Program-made: the position numbers and the translations under genes
Shown here: positions 53,476-64,000 of the stretch, in pieces
How positions within the stretch are numbered: the stretch's first letter is position 1
Layout of the letters: every line of letters starts with the position of its first letter
Assembly (NCBI GenBank): GCA_030248215.1
Contig: JASANG010003961.1
Coordinates: 32,467 to 96,466 of the forward strand
Direction: 5' to 3'
Length of the DNA: 64,000 bases
From: Enoplolaimus lenunculus
Lineage: Eukaryota > Nematoda > Enoplea > Enoplida > Thoracostomopsidae
The notes under the pieces: generated by a model
What the model was told of the DNA's origin: nothing
Seen by the model: the letters and a program-made list of their open reading frames with translations, nothing else
Databases searched by the model: none

Positions 53476-53780
53476 GCTGGCTGTACGAAAATGCATTAAT
53501 TTCTGAAAGTTGTGAAATCGCCCGCAAGCCCCTGTTACTATTATTTTGATTATCGTTGCAGACCTTAACCATGACACCTGGCCCTTTTACGGTGTAACCC
53601 TTTCCAAACAATTAATGTATTGGTACTCTTCTTGATATGCATTCAATCACAATTATGCAATAAGCAGATGTATAACCAAACGCCAAAGTTTTTGATAGTG
53701 ACGTATTGACCGTAGTGAACCAGAAAATTATTTAGCTTCAATAATCCAGCATATTAATATTCTAAGGCGTGTTAAAGTAC

Positions 53781-53946
53781 GGGCCATGTTACTTTAAGGG
53801 GCGTCCAGGTTTCTGATGGGTCTATAAAAGAGTAGGCTTAGATTCTGGATTACATTTTTTTGCTTAGGCTTAGGCTTAGGCTTAGACTTAGGCTAAAGAA
53901 TACGCTTAATCTGCTGTTACTTACGCCGATTAAAGTAACATTGGCC
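53781..53946. mobile_element. Family B MITE with 8-bp TSD
   Basis: TAAAGTAC / AAAAGTAC flanks (7/8). GGGCCATGTTACTTTAAGGG left, GATTAAAGTAACATTGGCC right. Confidence 0.85.
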
Positions 53947-54157
53947 AAAAGTACCTTTACTTTGGTGTGTTTGGAAATGTCAGGCAAAGTGCAATACGGA
54001 ACAGAATTTTTAATCGGAATCGGAATTCAGAATTCGAGTTTATCAGACTAAAAAGTTTCATACTCTGCTTTGTTACATGACGACTAAATGAAATGCTTAA
54101 AATTCTGATTCCGATCAAAATAAAATATATCCTTCAACAAATCTTTGTATTCGGCCG

Positions 54158-54835
54158 AAATTTAAAAAGGTAAAAATTGGTATCGAACGGCTTCTACGTC
54201 AATTTTGGGAGTCTTGTCGGTTATCTTCCCCAGCCGGCGTTTGCCCAAAAATGGTTGGATTTTGAAAATTTTTGCACATTTGAGCTTCTCATGACACGCT
54301 TTAATCATTTCACGGCCTAATTTCAATTTTTGAAAAATTCGATTTTCTGTTAAGGTTCCAAGTTCCCCCTTCGGACACAAAATTTTTGTTGTTAGAATGT
54401 TAAACAAATTATTACATCATTCAGAGCTGAGTTGGTGTTAAATGTTTTTTCAATCAGATATCTGGCTAGCGAGTTATTGTCAGATAACTGATTAGGTGCG
54501 CTGCCAATGATTTGGGACGGCGCCAAACCAGTTATTTGACAAATAACTCACGAATCAGAGATCTGGTTGCTAAAAATTTAACACATTCAACTCAGCACCG
54601 CATGCTGCGTCGACTGGTATATAACTTGTGTAATTTTTTGACAAAAATTTTTTTGGGTTCCAAATGCGGACTTTGGGACCTTAAAAAATCGAATTTTACA
54701 AAAATTAAAATTTACGCGTGGATTGGGACGTTAAAAAATGGAATTTTACAAAAATTAAAATTTACGCGTGGAATGATCAGGGCAGGCTATGAATAGCTCA
54801 AATATGCAAAACAGTTTTAAAATCCCACCGGTTTT
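54158..54835. mobile_element. Large fold-back element (about 680 bp)
   Basis: The two copies of the GCATGGAATGATCAGG-type repeat face each other (54158-54400 inverted, 54630-54835 direct) around an inner palindrome, GATATCTGGCTAGCGAGTTA ... TAACTCACGAATCAGAGATC. Confidence 0.6.
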
Positions 54836-54917
54836 ACGCTTCTGAAAGTAAATCTCTCAATCAAGCAGCAACAATAGTGTCTTGCTGTCCTGGCAGCGTT
54901 TCACTGTCAATTATTTA

Positions 54918-55061
54918 GGCCAATGTAAACGATCAGGCGACGGAGCGTTTTTCCGCGGGACTGCAATGGAGTGAATCTTAATAAGCTTTGCATTAATATT
55001 TTGCTCAGGCTTAGACTTAGGAATATATACTATTGTTACGGTCATATTCTTTACATTGGCC
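54918..55061. mobile_element. Family A MITE
   Basis: GGCCAATGTAAACGATCAGG left, ATTCTTTACATTGGCC right; short core. Confidence 0.8.
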
Positions 55062-55689
55062 ACATCCAACTCTTCTTAAAAAATTTTATTCAATCCGAAA
55101 AACAACAAATACTATTAATATATAACAAGGATAGAAAATAGTTAAAAATATACCATGCGTAAACTACACCAGATATGGTACATTTGTCAACCGGTAGCGA
55201 TGTACCCATTATCATAACCAGAATTTCCTTCCAAGAGGGTCTAAAACTTTAAACCAGAATGTTTTAGCCCGAGAGGCAAACGCTGACCCCTAAGAAACAG
55301 CGGGGTAATTTCCAAATTGCGTATATAAAATGTTTGCTTCTCATGATTCGCTAAATTTCAGCGTATATATCCCTGATATTTTTTTGCGTTTAAGCTCATA
55401 AAAATGAGGTGGTATAAGCTTTATTTTAACAAGCTAATTATTGTTCTACAATAACAACACTGTAATTTTACAGGTTTGCTACTGGTAAATAATTAAGGAT
55501 GAGACTTTATTACTACGAGGTCTATAATTTACTGTTGAACTAAACAATACTAGCATATAAATTCGGAAAAGTTGTGCAAAGTTACCAAGATGCATGATGA
55601 TCTATCTTGGATATTGGTAAAACACAACATTTCCTTTGCGTGAACGGTTGCCGAATTATTATGACATGGTGCGCGCTTTGTGACCCCGA

Positions 55690-56006
55690 TGCGCCCATGT
55701 AAAACATCAGGGGCGGAACGTTTTTCTGTGGGACTGTAATAGAGTAAGCTTAAAGCTGTTAGACTAACTTTTTTTGCTTGGTTTAGGCTTAGGGTTAGAC
55801 TAAGAAATATGTTCGTTCTTAGGCTTAGGTTTAGGCTTAGAAATATGTTCGTTCTTATGCTTAGGTTTGGGTTTTAAGCTATTAGGCTTTGGCTTAGGAA
55901 TATGCTTACAATACTGTTGCACCCCTGTTCTTTACATAGGCCGGCTTAGGCTTAGGCTTAGGAACAGGTTTATAATACTGTTCCACGCCTGTTCTTTACA
56001 TTGGCC
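55690..56006. mobile_element. Family A MITE with duplicated 3' end
   Basis: CGCCCATGTAAAACATCAGG left. CTGTTCTTTACATAGGCC at 55942 is followed by a second ~64-bp 3' end finishing CTGTTCTTTACATTGGCC at 56006. Confidence 0.8.
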
Positions 56007-56547
56007 TCCTGATGGTAGCACGAGTAATTGGAGAATGCACCTTTGCTCCCACCCTGAATCTATTTCCGCCAACAAAGTCTATTAGCAAAATTTTCTTGAA
56101 GGACAAGAACTGACGTTTTCAACATCACTGATTTCTTGCTGTTCGACATTACAGTATGCTGTACACGAGCTTGGGCCGAGCTGGCGGTAGGATAGTCGGC
56201 CGCACCCTAAACAGTTCCAAGGGACGCCCCAATAATTCACAGCTCTATAACTTCGTGGTCAGCGAAATTTTTTTTTTGTTTGTCAGCTTGAGGTCTCTAA
56301 GCGTCGTGCTCAACCGAAATTTTGGGTTTGGGGAAGACGCTTCCGCTGGTACTAAGCTTAGAGGTTAGGTAATATTAAGCGCATCTTCAAGCAGCAGTGG
56401 ATATAACGAATTGATTTTAAAACCGGTAATATTACCTGGTTCTTGTTGTATTTTCAGAAATTTAGGATGATATCACCTAAAACCTTTTTTCATAGTTGTA
56501 CACCTAAAATTTAGTTTTCGCTATACACCAGGTTGCTACTAGAGCTG

Positions 56548-56757
56548 TTGCCTATGTTATACTTTAAGGGGCGCCCAGGTTTCTAGTGGGTCCATAAAAG
56601 AGTAGATTTAGATTCTATATAGTTTACATTTTTTGCCTAGGCTAAGCTTAGGCTTAGGCTTAGAAACACATTTTTGCAACGCTTAAGGTTAGGCTTATTA
56701 GGCTTAGATTTATGAATACGCTTAATCTACTATTACACGCCTAAAAGTAACATTGGT
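56548..56757. mobile_element. Family B MITE
   Basis: GCCTATGTTATACTTTAAGG left, CCTAAAAGTAACATTGGTCC right. Confidence 0.8.
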
Positions 56758-56925
56758 CCGAATTGTTATCTCCAAATGTTGTTTAAACCTTTGAAACTTT
56801 GGTGTTTTAGTCAAACACAGTTCAATGTGTTATCGGTTACATTTTAGCCAAAAGACGGCTTTGATCAAATTTATCACTTTTTGCGCGTTTAGTTGCCAGC
56901 AAAACAATATACAAGTTATATATCC

Positions 56926-56968
56926 GCTAAAAGCTGGAATGCCACACATACGTAATTTGGGAAACTTT
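56926..56968 (-). repeat. Family I short conserved repeat
   Basis: CTAAAAGCTGGAATGCCACA then CATACGTAATTTGGG, inverse orientation. Confidence 0.6.
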
Positions 56969-58715
56969 CCAGAGCATAATATACTTTCGTTACAATACCT
57001 GCCTTTAGAACAGAAACGTGATTGTTCTGTAAAAAGCATCTGTGCATACAATCTGTTGTGCATTCGCTAACTTTTGCGCATTGCGCAAAACCGGCTGTCT
57101 AGTTTAATAATATGTACCCAATTGAACGCAAATACATGCAGCTGCAAGTAAGTCGTGTTAGTTGCAGCTGTGTGTTCTCGCTACGCAAACTTGCACATGT
57201 GAATAGGGCATAATACACAGATGAAATGCAGATTTTCAAATTTATTGAATCTCGCATACATACTTTATACTTCAAAACCAAAAGATTTGTAAGTATTCTA
57301 AAAGCAATAACGTCTACTTATTATACTGGTCAAAGCTATGCACTGACCGTGTATAGCGCTTAGAGCCAATTTTTAGATGCCATACCTTAAGTTAAGGTTT
57401 CGCCAGCAGCGAAGCGAATGAGAAATTTTTTTGACCCATCTGACGTACCAAATTGTGAACTGTGAAGATTACAGATGTGCCTGTTTTAACCAGAGCTGGC
57501 ACACGCGGGTTACACGCGCAACGGGTAAGAAAATGTAAACGCGAGTATAGTCGCGAGTAAAGAATTTAGAAGCGCGGATAAAAATATGATATTCTTTGCC
57601 CGACTAAAACTTACATAAAAAACTTGAAACAAGATAATGTTGAAAACCTTTAATTTTTAAACTGTTTTTACCGTATGAGTGAATAATGATATCACACTCG
57701 CTAAATTTCCTGGTAAATCGAAATATATTTGCAACTTTTTGAATGGCCGCAACAATATGCCTTGTTGCATTTGCCGACATTCTTTGTGTTCCTACCGAGG
57801 TTATATTTTGCTTTAACTTCTAACAATATGTTCACAAGTTTTCTGGATGAGATTTTAAGACAAATACAAACAAGCCAGTTTCGACGGTGTAATACGCAAT
57901 ATTATGCGGTATTACATTTTGTGATTATTGGTTTGTTTTTAAAGTTACTAATAATAAGTTTTTAAATGTAAGTCGAGCGAGTAACATCAATGCGCAGTAA
58001 AATTACACAATTATTATTGCACGTAGAAGAAAAAATAAGGGCAGTTAAAGTCGGGTAACGGTAACAAATATTGCTTGGGTAAAGGCGGGCAACTGGAAAA
58101 GAAAATTTGCGCGGGCATATATACCCGCGGGAAATAATAAAATTTCCGCGGGTAAAGCGCAGCGCGGCTAAAAAATCATTACCCATTTAATATACCTCAC
58201 GCTTTAACATAATTTACAAAATTTGCACGGTTTATATCTTCACCATACCTAAGTCAAAGATGCTTGTGGCCAAAGACTCTTTACCCGCCCAGGTTTTACT
58301 TGTGGCATTTTTTTGACCCGCGAGTATACCCGCACAAAATTGCTTTACCTCAGACCCGCCATTACACATCCTAATTTTTCTTCAGCGTCAAAGAATATCA
58401 ATGGTTTGATTTTGCAACTATTAAATTTAGCGATCAAAATATTGGAATCATTTCAAGGAAAAAATTTCAAATATTAAATTGGCAAAAATAACCGTATCAA
58501 GTTTAAAAGTTCAACTTTTTCCTAGCCCACAAATTGTTCATGTCACTTGTTATTATTAACAAATTCTTACCCGTGTTTTGAACCTTTTTTTACCCGCGAG
58601 TATACCCACGTCAAAATTTTCAAACCCGATACGCCGTTATCCACCGGTATTTATGGGTGACTTGAAAACTCTATTTTGTATGGGGCTGTCCATAAAGCTG
58701 AATAAAATAATTAAT

Positions 58716-58716
58716 C

Positions 58717-58763
<47 letters not shown>
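58716..58763. repeat. (ATT)n microsatellite
   Basis: About 15 uninterrupted ATT units, 40 bp upstream of the merlin-like start codon. Confidence 0.9.
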
Positions 58764-58802
58764 TTGTTTAATCCAGTTTCTTGGAAAACTAGGCCAACAG
58801 CG

Positions 58803-61800
58803 ATGGCGCCCAAACCTGTAAGTTTACTGATATAAAAATTGCCAAATTTTTAAAATTTCAATTTTTGCAATAGTAATATTTTGAGTGCAATCAGTAAACA
58901 GCGATATGCCGAGGAATTTGGAGTTAGCGGGGACCAGCGAAATGAAAATGATAAGGTTACGAAACATTGACGGTAAAATCGATGCTAAAGTTGATCGACA
59001 GTTGGGCAATGCAAAGGTCAGGGACGGAACGTTTTTCTGTTTGCCGGGAACAGAACAAGCTTAACCTTTAGACTAACATTTTATTTAGGTTTATGCTTAG
59101 GCTTATGCGGCTAATTCTTACGCTTAGGCTATTAAGGCTTAAGCTTAGAAATATGCTTATGCTACTGTTCCGCCTCTGTTCTAGATATTGGCTGATCGTT
59201 TTGTAGCCATAGCAGACATTTGTTATAGACAGATTGTTCCATTCTACAAATACAGCAAATCTCGGGACAATTTTTACAAACTTCTTACAGCTTCAGTTCT
59301 CATTCGCTTCCATCTGTTTTTGACATTAACGGCATTTTAACCAAATTTGTATATTCAGAATTATTCAAATTTCATCTCTTGAGTTTAACTTTCAGATTTC
59401 AATTCGTTTGGCGACAATGGAGACTGAACTCGAGTTTGATATACTGAAAACAACAACTGGCAAACAGTTATTTCTTCAAGTAAGCGACAAATACAAATTT
59501 GCACAAACTCCGAGCATTTTTAACTTTCGATATATGTTGCAATAAAAATAAATTTATGCAAAAAAACATTACAGATGAATGAGAAATAAATATTTTATAA
59601 ATTATAAAAATTATTCACAATTGTTTTTAGGTTGCAAAAACGATTGGGTTACGCGAATTATGGCCGTTTGGCATTGAGTATACTAACAAAGATGGAAATA
59701 GTGCGTGGTTAACGCTGAACAAAAAGGTAAGTGTCTTAGCTTTTTTACAGCTTCATAGAAGAGAAGTTTTTCTATGCTTCGGTACCCTGTAAATTGCATC
59801 GAGTTGATTAAACAACTCAGAGAACGAATTAATCATTTCTGGTTATTTTTGAGTCAATAACAGTAAACATTAGCTCACTCTGAGCTGATTTGATTTCGAG
59901 TGAGTTGATTAATCAACTCAGAACGAGTTTAAGCCAATTAACAAATTGAAGTTCTGCCAGACGGAATTCAGACTCAGTGATTCAACTCATTCTGAATAAA
60001 AATCAATTGACTGCAATTTGCAGTGTGTTTAGAGTTGTTGCAGCATCTGCTCCGAAACTCAGTTGAAAAACAGACACTACTGCGTCCGCCAATCGCTATA
60101 TAATTTGCTGATTTTCGCGTTTCAAATACCGTATCTTAAAAACGTTTTTAAACTGCAAAAACTCTAATATGAATACCTCGTACTATTTTAGCAATACATA
60201 AAATTTTTTCAAATCGTGGAAAGCATTTTGTAATCTGAGCCCATATTCTCAAATGTGTATACCACCTATCACCAGATGGTGATAGCAAGAGTGGACGATG
60301 CATACTAACAAGAGTATGCAACTGGGTTCAGTCTGGGTAATTTCAATGACAGTAGCAATGAGTAAATGATTTTCGAATACATGAAACGTACCGCTGTTGT
60401 ACTTCAGATTTTAGATCACGATTTGAAAAAACAAACGCCATACGAACTACGATTTTTAGTGAAATTTTATCCTGAAAAGGTGTCGGAAGAAATTCATCAA
60501 AGTATAACGCTGGTACGCTGCTTTAAGTGCCGTGTTCCACCGTAGCATTTTGTTTCAAGGGCAATAAAAGTTGTATTAATAACAAGGGTGCATGTAAAGA
60601 TCAGAGGCGGAACGTTTTTCTATGGGACAGCAATAGAGTATTAAGCTTAAGCTTCATACTATTTTTTTGCTTGGCTTAAGCTTAGGCTTAGGTTTAGGAA
60701 TATGCTCGTTTTTACGCTTAGGTTTAGGCTTAGGCTTAGGCTTAGGAATATGATTATAATACTGTTTCGACACTGTTCTTTACATTGGCCATTACAAGCA
60801 TACGCGTGACTGCAATTAAAATCTGTTGGTGCACCAACTAGCGGATTCATCGGCGTTGCGTATGCCGCCCGTCAGTGATTTTCTTCTAAAAAATAATAAA
60901 GTCAATAACATTTTTCCTTCACAGAAAATTTTTGGTGACAAAATGGTAAACGTTCTGCAACCTTACAATTTTTCTCCTTCTGAAGTATTTTGTGATAAAA
61001 TGAAAAGGTCATTCCTACTTTCAACTCAGAAATATTGTGCGATAAAATGATAAGGACTCTCTAACTTACAATTTTTCGCCCTCAGAAAATCACCAGCCCG
61101 CCCATCCGCTAGCGTTTTCTTGATCCGCCGCTGGTTTCTTTAGGACCCATTTCTAGTCTGGACCGCTATTACTAACCCAAATAGTATATTTTACACGTAC
61201 GAAATTCCATGGTCGGCCGCTACCTGTTTCAAATTTATAGTATTAGCGAAAATCTAACCTCAACAGCAGGTGAAATTTATGATACAATTAAACTTCGTAT
61301 TTCTGCTAAAATATGCAAAATTTTTGTTCTAAATAGCATTAACTGGTCAACTTGGTTGCAATATTTTTCTTATAGAACAATGTAAATCTATACAATCTTC
61401 TAATATAGAGCTATAAAGGTTTAGTGTATATTAATTTGCATATGTAAATATGTCATAGGCCAATCTGCTATTCAGGCCAATTACCTATTGGACTACGCCA
61501 ATCTGCTATTTGTTGTTTTAACAGTTTCGCCTAAGCTAAACTGCTACTAATCTTATAGACCAATCAGATTTGATTATTTGGACTGACGAAATACTGTTAA
61601 AAAAATTAGCGTTGGTTTTACATCACTGTTGTTTTGCTGCTTCTTACAATCGCTATTTGGCCTACGACCATCTGCTATTTTCTCAGAATAGTAGATTGGC
61701 CTAGGCCAATTAATTGGTAATTGGTCAGAATAGCAGTTTGGCCTACCACATATATATGAAATCTTCTGGAACAGTGGACAAACGCCAAAATACGTACGTG

Positions 61801-63850
61801 GAGCATTCTAGCTTTAATTATATAAATAGCGATTTATTTTCGATTTTCAGTTGGGCTGGTTTTTTTAAATTTCGGATCTACGGCAGATATATTTTATTTT
61901 CTTCACCTTTCAGCTATTGCTATATCTTCAAGTCCGTGAAGCAATTTTAACTGAAACCATTTACTGTCCGTGGGACACTTGCGCGTTGCTTGCGGCATAT
62001 TTTTGTCAAATTAAATTCGGCGATTACGTTCAAAGCCAAACCACCGCTGAAACTCTGGAACGTGAACGCCTGCTTTCTGACAGGTGCTGCTATATTCTGT
62101 GTGGCTGAGCCATGATGGCATGATAATCAGACAACGTACACTGTAAATTTCAATGAGTTAATTAATCAACTCAGACGGAAAGTTAGTTATTCCTGAGTTA
62201 ATAACAGTAAACTTTAATGCGGGGTTCACGTTAGCAATAGCGCGCTTGGTACCTGTTTTGTCACTGTGCCCATAGCGGTACACACTAATCGTTTTGCTGC
62301 AAATGTGGATACCAACAGAAAATAAAATGTTATGCATAGCTAGGTTTTCGAAAAATTGACCTACCCATATGGGTAGAGTCAAGAAGTCTGCTCGTAGCCC
62401 ATATAGATGTCAACTTAATAAACCTTCAAGCTTGCACTTTAAAACGCTTTAATACAGCGACTTTTATTTTACAAGTTCGGTATAGTCTGTTTTTACTATT
62501 TATCTTTTGAACAACTGTAAAAATGACACTAGCTATAAATATTATTAAAACAGTCGCGAGGTACCCATACGTGTAACAAACCGAAGACTAGCTACCCATA
62601 GCTACAAACGTATGGTATCCATATGGGTAGTAGCTAGCTAACAACCTATTCATATAGGTTGTTTCTACCTCCTGATATGGGTAAGTGACAAAACAGGTAC
62701 CAAGCGCACAATTGGTAACGTGAACCACGCATAACTCACTCTGAGTTGAGCTGATTCTCACTCTGAGTTGAGTTGGTTCCGGGCGAGTTGATTAATTAAA
62801 TCAGAATGAGCTGAATCAACTCAGAATTATGAGTTCTGACAGTCCTAACTCAGACTGAGTGATTCTACTCATTCTGAATTAAAATCAACTCACTGGAATT
62901 TACAGTGTAGCCACGATATCATTTGCATAATCTTAATGGTTTTTCTTCAGCAGCCACAAGTATACCAAGCGAGAAAAATCATTGTGACCTCTCGACAGTA
63001 GCAGGTTATTCTAACCCCTGTAAAAACCTCTTTTCTCAACTTTCGAAATATTTTTGATTATTAATTTTCTATTTCAAGCATTGAATGCACCCTTATTTTG
63101 TTTTAAAGCCTACACTGCAAAGAATGGTGAGTCAAATTGACTCTCTCTGAAATAGGCTTTCCCGTACTACGCAAACTGAGTCAAAATTCACTCCGTCAGA
63201 GTAAAATGTGCGATTTAATGAGTCAAATTTGACTCTGTCGGAATCGAATTTGACTAAGTTTGCACAGTCCCGTACAGCCTATTTCGGTGAGAGTCAATTT
63301 GACTCACCACTGTCCTTGGTGATTGATGCTATGCAAACTTGTACCGGGATGGTTTCATATTGCGTCAATCTCTTATTGTGGAATCGTTGTTCATAGGATT
63401 TAAGACACAATATCAGTTATTGAAACACAGGAAAGCCCCCCTCGAAATTTTGGTCCAGTCAAAGATCAGGGGCTGAAAGTTTTTCTGTGGGTCCAGAATA
63501 GAGTAAGCTTAAGCTTTAGACTAATTTTTTGCTTTGGTTTAGGCTTAGGCTTAGGCGTAAATATACGCTAATAGTACTGTTGCGCCCTGTTCTTTACATT
63601 GGTGGAAATTTTTCCAGATTATAACCCCGTTTTCAATATCGTGCCTATACCCATAATCGTATAATCATTGATAACAAAGTTTAGCAAAAATTCATTCAAA
63701 AGGTTGACGGCTATTAACAAACGCGTTGGACCGCAAACTTTTTCTCAAAATTTAAATAATTTGTAGGATTCGTGAAAAATATGAGTTGCCTCGGTACGAA
63801 TGGGAAAATCGTGTAATACAGTGGTACAAAGATCTTGCTGGAACAACACG
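58803..63850 (+). CDS. Merlin/ERM-like FERM-domain protein, 5' exons
   Basis: Exons: 58803-58817 (MAPKP, donor GTAAGT), 59396-59479, 59631-59726, 60408-60512, 61914-62083, 63767-63850 (donor GTAAAC; gene continues past the window). Phases agree throughout. Together these give the first ~185 residues, i.e. FERM lobes F1 and most of F2: [122 protein letters not shown]. Family role: links the actin cortex to membrane proteins, and in merlin signals to Hippo. The KK-LDHD- junction and the WY near the end look more like merlin (NF2) than ezrin/radixin/moesin, while the MxPKP start is ERM-like. It is divergent from both. The 15-bp first coding exon is the least certain. Confidence 0.85.
59004..59194. 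mobile_element. Family A MITE
   Basis: GGGCAATGCAAAGGTCAGGG left, CTGTTCTAGATATTGGC right; in intron 1 of the merlin-like gene. Confidence 0.75.
59785..60025. mobile_element. Family C1 MITE
   Basis: CCCTGTAAATTGCATCGAGT left, GACTGCAATTTGCAGTG right. Confidence 0.8.
60236..60335. mobile_element. Family F end joined to an AACAAGAGT-type end
   Basis: GAGCCCATATTCTCAAATGT and ACCTATCACCAGATGGTGAT, then AGCAAGAGTGGACGATGCAT and ACTAACAAGAGTATGCAACT. Confidence 0.6.
60588..60790. mobile_element. Family A MITE
   Basis: GTGCATGTAAAGATCAGAGG left, CTGTTCTTTACATTGGCC right, core TTAGGCTTAGGCTTAGGCTT. Confidence 0.8.
60818..61135. mobile_element. Family H element
   Basis: GCGGATTCATCGGCG left, GCTAGCGTTTTCTTGATCCG right, with three tandem TTTGTGATAAAATG...CTTACAATTTTTC segments. 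Confidence 0.55.
61455..61752. mobile_element. Family J MITE
   Basis: AGGCCAATCTGCTATTCAGG left, AATAGCAGTTTGGCCTACC right; partner of 5730-5972. A family I core follows at 61779-61825. Confidence 0.7.
62139..62907. mobile_element. Family C1 MITE, TA TSD, with nested element
   Basis: CACTGTAAATTTCAATGAGT left, ACTGGAATTTACAGTG right, TA on both sides. Interrupted by 62218-62731. Confidence 0.9.
62218..62731. mobile_element. Nested 514-bp MITE with TAA TSD (Harbinger-like)
   Basis: Ends TGCGGGGTTCACGTTAGCAA and TTGGTAACGTGAACCACGCA, continuing as GCGCGCTTGGTACCTGTTTT against its inverse. TAA on both sides, which fits PIF/Harbinger. The interior repeats ACCCATATGGGTAG-like palindromes. Confidence 0.75.
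63113..63311. mobile_element. Family C2 MITE
   Basis: CACTGCAAAGAATGGTGAGT after TA, GTCAATTTGACTCACCACTG right; palindromic. Confidence 0.8.
63452..63604. mobile_element. Family A MITE
   Basis: GGTCCAGTCAAAGATCAGGG left, CCTGTTCTTTACATTGG right; 160 bp before the last merlin-like exon. Confidence 0.75.
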
Positions 63851-63911
63851 GTAAACTCAGAATGCCGAAGAACGTGTAAAAATAACAACGGGACCGTAAT
63901 TTAAAAAGAGC

Positions 63912-64000
63912 CGGGAAGGGCTCAGCCATACCGTGGAAAAGTTTGGCCCCCCTAGAAAATTTTCAACGTTGTTTGTAAGTCACTGAATACCACATTATTA
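63912..64000. mobile_element. Family G element, cut by the window edge
   Basis: GGGAAGGGCTCAGCCATACC, then CCCCCCTAGAAAATTTTCAA and TTGTTTGTAAGTCACTG. Confidence 0.55.

Larger units (their letters stand above)
50001..58802. other. Intergenic region between divergent genes
   Basis: Expected to hold the 5' exon(s) and promoter of the coiled-coil gene (-) and the promoter of the merlin-like gene (+). I found no certain exon. A minus-strand stretch near 49994-50074 reads MLAFAIFPETVTF..., ends in phase 1 at a weak GTTGCG donor, and could be a further exon. A repeat rich in CGCGAGTATACCCGC words lies at about 57480-58640. Confidence 0.4.

Noticed and set aside
53429-53611. Candidate 5' exon of the coiled-coil gene reading GKGYTVKGPGVMVK
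   Set aside because: Runs into a family H element, has no clear acceptor, and phase cannot be tied to the next exon.
57729-57965. 78-residue hydrophobic open frame
   Set aside because: AT-rich composition, no domain, no splice or promoter context; probably chance.
58824-59009. Alternative exon of the merlin-like gene or antisense 61-residue ORF
   Set aside because: No splice borders in phase with the neighbouring exons; 58817 joins 59396 directly in frame.

Overview
Eukaryotic (metazoan) genomic DNA: AT-rich, intron-rich and packed with short non-autonomous DNA transposons (MITEs) and minisatellites. No bacterial features. Four host genes can be read from splice-consistent exons: (1) the C-terminal part of a fibrinogen-related domain protein (+, 864-4217); (2) a complete two-exon, 174-residue tetraspan LAPTM-like protein (-, 8655-11130); (3) a large single-pass membrane protein with a long coiled coil and a poly-asparagine tail, about 25 exons (-, 19218 to about 49812), family not recognised; (4) the start of a merlin/ERM-type FERM protein (+, from 58803, running off the right edge). 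Gene content and MITE density would fit an ascidian tunicate or another invertebrate deuterostome, but this is inference only.

Layout. 1-4.2 kb: fibrinogen-related gene, with a fold-back element and a BEL/Pao fossil in intron 2. 4.2-8.6 kb: cluster of MITEs with TTAGGC-like cores. 8.6-11.1 kb: LAPTM-like gene. 11.1-19.2 kb: intergenic repeats, an expanded MITE (14.3-15.1 kb) and three perfect CRE palindromes at 17.1 kb. 19.2-49.8 kb: the coiled-coil gene; its introns hold most of the repeats. 49.8-58.8 kb: intergenic between two divergent genes. 58.8-64 kb: merlin-like gene.

Repeat families are named here as follows. A: ends GGCCAATGTAAAGA..., TTAGGC-like core, 8-bp target duplication (TSD). 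B: ends GGCCCATGTTACTTTA..., similar core, 8-bp TSD. C1: CACTGTAAATTCC..., 2-bp TSD. C2: CACTGYAAAAAATGG..., palindromic, 2-bp TSD. D: CpG-rich, GGCGCCGTCCGTCACC. E: CTGTAGTGACCCGAATAA ends. F: GGCCCATATTCTCAAATG ends. G: GTAGCCAGCTCACCTTGC end. H: CGGATCC ends. I: short core ATACGTATGTGG...CAGCTTTAAT. J: AGGCCAATCTGCTATT ends. P: TTAACCCYTTCTCACAT ends with a tRNA-like box pair. Superfamily assignments are inferred from ends and TSDs; no transposase was found.

The main point of interest is that at least four unrelated MITE families (A, B, D, F) each contain a local copy whose interior has expanded into a satellite array, and that two families with different ends (A, B) share the same TTAGGC-like core.
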